Positions 60,055 to 64,000 of a stretch of 64,000 nt of DNA are shown one piece after another. Both the position numbers and the translations under genes were made by a program. Below the pieces are notes generated by a model. The model had not been told where the DNA came from. It did not search any database and was given only the letters and a program-made list of their open reading frames with translations. Source of the DNA: Epiperipatus broadwayi (Eukaryota > Onychophora > Udeonychophora > Euonychophora > Peripatidae). Numbering within the stretch: the stretch's first letter is position 1; each line of letters opens with the position of its first letter. The stretch is taken from positions 3,041,336 to 3,105,335 of the forward strand of contig JAQFVV010000014.1 in the NCBI GenBank assembly GCA_028023455.1, written 5' to 3'.

Positions 60055-61970
60055 TATATATTGTACCGCTAAGCAAGGTACATGTTGTAATAAGTTCGTC
60101 TAAAATTATTAAGAATAAAAATTTCATAAACAATGTGAAGAGTTTAAAATTAAATTTTTAAAAAATAAAATCACTATCAATAAATGATTGAAGTAAAAAT
60201 ATCTCATTTGAAAGAAAAAAAGAAATCTATAGAAGTTTAAGAGTTTTCATCATATAAACATAGAACGCCAAGAGGCAAATATCAGTTATCAGTATAAGTT
60301 TGACAAATTAATTAATTTGGGAGGAGGGAAGAAAATTTAACTTAGAAAGGTAGAAACTATAAGAGTTTAAAAAAATAAATCTTTTGCATGAAATTAAAAA
60401 TACTCTTCATTTAATTTAAGGGAAAGAAAAAAATATATTAAAAACTAAAAAATCTCTTTCATAAAATAAATGTATGTGTGCATAAATAATGAGTTGATTT
60501 TAAATATAAAGAACATAATAAAATGTGTACATATTGAAAATTTAAAGTATGAAAGTTAAACATGAAAACAAATGAAAGCATATAATTGAAATTTCCCTCA
60601 AATATTGTATATACTCATAAGCTATATAAAAACAGAATTAGCAATGGCTATGAACTAAAATTCATAAACAGGATTGCCATTGGCTACTAATTAAAATTCA
60701 TAAACAGGATTAATTAAAAGGCATCTTAAGAATTTAACAAAAGCAGTGGATGAATTCAAAAACTAAAAGAATGACAACAAAGTCATCACATAAATAGGGC
60801 CTAAAATTAGGTCATTCAGTGAGATGTACACATATCTAGAGTCAGTCACTCATGTATTAGATCCAGTCATCTGTAATATGTAGTATTAAAGACAATGCAG
60901 TGTTAAGCTGAATGTCAGAATATGTGGCCAGCTCCAGCCTCAGTCCAACAGAACATCAGCAGTAGCCTGATAGAAGTAATTCCCATATAATAATTTGAAG
61001 CCACCAGGAATGTCTAACTGCCTGAAATAGAAGTAGCACAGAATAGCAATCATTAGAACCTCAACAGAAGCCTAAAAATCCAACTGGTTGGTAAAACGCA
61101 CATGAAACAGCAAGAAGCCACAACATCCAAAATCCTATAGGTAATAAATCACATTTTCTTATTCCAATTCTGATATTAATTTAAGTAGCCATGAGTCAGT
61201 TAATAAATGAACTTTATAATTACATAAAATGAACTATTGATGTGTGTATTTTAAATGCTTCATACTTATTTATTGCTTTATGTTATATTTTATTGTATGT
61301 TATTAAGAATGGGTGCTTGGGTATTATACATAAAATTATGGTTTGTTTAATTGAGAAAATTTATAATTAGTTTACAAATTATAGTAAGCATTTTAGTTAA
61401 AATAAATTATCTTTGAAAATTAATATTTTGTCGGTCAGTTCTTTACTAATATCACTAATTAAGGCAGCAATTTATCATATTCTTTTGATTGAGCTAGTTG
61501 GGATTTCTTAGGTGCTGAATTAGTTTGCCATCATTCAGGGCATGTTAGTTGCTTTTGTAATTAACTAGTGCCTGGAGTTTACTCTAAAACAAAAAAGTGC
61601 TTTGAATGATAGGTGTTGAATTTTGTAGCTGAGAAGATCTGTGGTCTTAAAACATAGTTGTAGTTATATATCTTATATATATATATATATATATATATAT
61701 CTGGCTTGGTCACAGGTACCCTCTGGGTATTATTATTCTCTGCCTAAGGGACCAGTGTGGAGCAATACTTAAATTGAAGTGGAATAGATCAAATTAATAA
61801 TAAATAATTGTATCATGTTATATGTATAAAATGTTAAGAATGTGTTATCTTATATTTGCTATTCACAATTTTCTATTTTATTAAAGAATAAAAAGTTTAT
61901 GCTAGATTTTGTTACCTATTTGATCTACTACTCCACCCAGTTCAATATACATATATTGTAACCCAGTGCT
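60055..61970 (+). repeat. diverged related LTR (solo or partial)
   Basis: Contains the landmarks of the long LTR in order: CCAACTGGTTGG (61,080), AAAAAGTGCTTTGAATG (61,595), GGCTTGGTCACAGGTACC (61,703), CTCTGCCTAAGGGACCAG and the end CCCAGTTCAATATACATATA then TTGTAACCC near 61,970. The rest has diverged strongly. No second LTR or internal region follows, so it may be a solo LTR of a sister family. The left edge (TGTACCGCTAAGC near 60,060) is approximate. Confidence 0.6.
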
Positions 61971-63572
61971 TTTGGCACTTGGTTTCATTTAATATTATTT
62001 ATGCATGAAATTGTTATTCTTTAGAAAAATAAAATAAAAATAATATTTGGTTAATAAAGTGTGCTATCCCTTTTACCTAGACATGGTTTGTGTGAATATA
62101 ACAATATATTCCCCAATGCAATATCATGTTTTAAAATGACAGAATAATCTAAGTAAGATATTGTATAAGAGCAAGTTAATATAATTTAAAACAAATGTAA
62201 TATTTAGTTCTAAAATGGTTATATAAAGAAAAAACCCATAAATGTCAATTAAGTAATCGTTAAGATAGTATTGTTTTAAAAAAGTAATTTCTGATGAATT
62301 TATTTTTGAAGAAAATAATTTCATGGGTAATTATAATCACAGATAATTATTGTTGGTTTGAATGTATTTATTATTTTCATTTATTAAACTGTTTTGTAAT
62401 ACATTTTAAATAATATTGAAAACCACATGATTCTAATAAGTTATACAATCTTTTCTTGTTTATGTTGTAATCAAATGATTTTTTTTTTTTGGTAGAAGTC
62501 TCTAGGGTCAAAGGAATGACCAATAAATACTCAATTCATTTATTTTTAGATAGTCTGCTTCTGTCCTTCAGAGTTAACAGTGCTAAATTTTGTAACATTA
62601 TTATTTTCTAATTTTGTAAAAATAAATTTGTAATATAGTGGAAGCTCTATCTATAATGTTCAGGTAAAAATTTTGGTAAGACATTCTGTATTTATGTTAT
62701 CTCTACCATTTAAAGCTTTCTGCATTATTAATTATTGCATCTTGAAAGTTAGATTTTTTTAAAAAAAACTAAAAATGGAGGAATTAACCAAAAGTATCAA
62801 TCAAACTTTTGTTTTATCTAAAGTAAGGAAAATAAATGTTTTTCAAGTTAGAACTAATTATTTAATGACTTATTCTTCTTTGTTAATATTTTCCTGGTAT
62901 AAAAGAAATATTAGAAAAAAAGAACTGGAAACACTTTCCTGTGTTTTTTAAAAATATAGTCTGCTTTTATAAAAAAAAAAAAAAAATGAAGGCGTTTTGT
63001 ACATTAGAATATGTTTGGCTCATTAATAATCATCTAGGAAGAAAAATTTTGAAAAGGAATAATAATAAATTATATACATATGTTTTTTTTAAAGTGAAAA
63101 AAAAAAAGACTTATTTGAAATAAATGTGAAAATTAGATATATGTGCATTCTTTGAAAGAAAAAAATACTATTTGAAAGTAAAGTGCTAAAATTATGAAAG
63201 ACAACTTAATAATATCTTTAGTGACCTGAGAATAAAATTAGATTGTGTTTTATATTGAGTGCATAATGGAATTCTTGTGGCTTCAGTCATTCTCTAATTC
63301 AACTGCAGTTATTATAATACCAATCTCCAGGAAAAAAGTGCACATCTTCTTCAATGTTTTAGCTACCTAACTATACATATAGTCTTCAAATAATGTGCAT
63401 GTTTATTATTGATGTTATATTAGTTTTTTTTGTTTAGAATCCAGATCTTTATCATTATAATCCAATTGGGAATTAAGCTTCATTTCTACTACATTTTTTT
63501 ACATGCTTATTATTATAATTGCCAAAGGAAAAAAATTTCATTGGAAAAAAAAAATGTGTTTATTACTTTCAG
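61971..63572. other. unassigned A+T-rich sequence
   Basis: No element or gene recognised. It contains homopolymer runs, including about 16 As at 62,971-62,986. Confidence 0.5.
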
Positions 63573-63623
63573 TGCTTTGTAGAATGTGACCGGATGGAAA
63601 CTCTTCACCACAGCTCAGCATAG
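63573..63623 (+). CDS. possible terminal exon, protein not recognised
   Basis: An acceptor-like TTTATTACTTTCAG ends at 63,572. Only phase 0 is open, giving CFVECDRMETLHHSSA and a TAG at 63,621-63,623. Base composition is more balanced than the flanks, and AATAAA follows at 63,675. Phase-0 entry would be compatible with the phase-0 exit of the exon candidate at 35,810, but intervening exons are possible and so is chance: 16 codons is little evidence. Confidence 0.25.
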   Translation, partial: CFVECDRMETLHHSSA

Positions 63624-64000
63624 AAATAGTTCTGCTAATGAGATAATGTGCCTTTATTTATTTTGGTTTTTATTAATAAAAAAAAACTAATTGGTAAAAT
63701 TTTATTTTGTTTTATAATATTAATGTATGTTAAAGTTTATATTTATTACATAATAATGTAAGGATCTTGTAATGACAAGTATAGGTCTTACTATCATTAC
63801 TTTGGGTTAAGTTTGTATTTGATATGAAGTGATACCTATGAAATATATCTGATTTATTACATGCAACTGGAGATATGAACTTTGCATGTTAGGTATTTAA
63901 ATAAAAATGTTTTATATTTTTTTTAATGGGTAAAACAGTACTTTAAATTTATCAGAAGTAACTATTTCATTAAAAAAATGCTATAACAAGATATTTATTA
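63624..64000. other. possible 3' UTR and flank
   Basis: An AATAAA occurs at 63,675 about 50 bases after the candidate stop. Otherwise nothing is recognised to the end of the window. Confidence 0.3.

Overview
This window is A+T-rich eukaryotic DNA (roughly three-quarters A+T by eye). Long introns or intergenic DNA are packed with decayed transposable elements. It is almost certainly from a metazoan, probably an invertebrate: Ty3/gypsy-type LTR elements, jockey/RTE-type LINEs, a Penelope-like element, a mariner, a Merlin, hAT-type MITEs and tRNA-derived SINE remnants occur together, and there is no compact or operon-like gene. I cannot name the species. There are no rRNA genes, tRNA genes or CRISPR arrays, and no complete host gene is visible.

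Layout. 1-1.28 kb: unassigned. 1.28-8.92 kb: a full-length but inactivated Ty3/gypsy-type retrotransposon (LTR, gag, protease, RT, RNase H, integrase, LTR), with the 3' end of a LINE inserted in its right LTR. 10.58-11.60 kb: a long near-perfect palindrome. 15.03-15.42 kb: a second copy of the same LINE 3' end. 19.1-21.3 kb: a cluster of DNA transposons (hairpin MITE, mariner, hAT-like MITE). 22.2-22.85 kb: a minus-strand LINE RT remnant. 23.1-28.7 kb: a non-autonomous LTR element with only short gag-like ORFs. 33.0-33.13 kb: a TA-repeat hairpin ending in a 15-base match to a sequencing adapter, a probable assembly artefact. 37.1-42.5 kb: a plus-strand LINE (endonuclease, RT, C-terminal region) split by a Merlin DNA transposon at 38.10-40.83 kb. 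45.0-45.9 kb: a minus-strand Penelope-like element with RT and GIY-YIG remnants. 47.14-47.39 kb: a fold-back element with a GC-rich core. 49.1-50.8 kb: a pyrimidine-rich stretch that switches abruptly to a purine-rich one. 53.6-60.0 kb: a second non-autonomous LTR element with very long LTRs. Its right LTR carries an insertion that is an inverted copy of the repeat at 52.4-53.1 kb, and a diverged related LTR follows at about 60.05-61.97 kb.

Host coding signal is sparse. Two short open segments at 16,371-16,550 and 35,686-35,810 have good acceptor and donor sites on the plus strand and compatible intron phases (1/1 and 1/0), so they may be consecutive exons of one gene with introns of many kilobases. 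A possible terminal exon lies at 63,573-63,623. I do not recognise the protein. Everything else that codes is transposon-derived and broken by stops or frameshifts.

The insertions give a partial relative chronology: LINE into gypsy LTR, Merlin into LINE, and repeat R into the long LTR. I found no convincing undescribed functional system. The most notable items are the palindrome, the non-autonomous long-LTR elements, the purine/pyrimidine switch and the adapter remnant.
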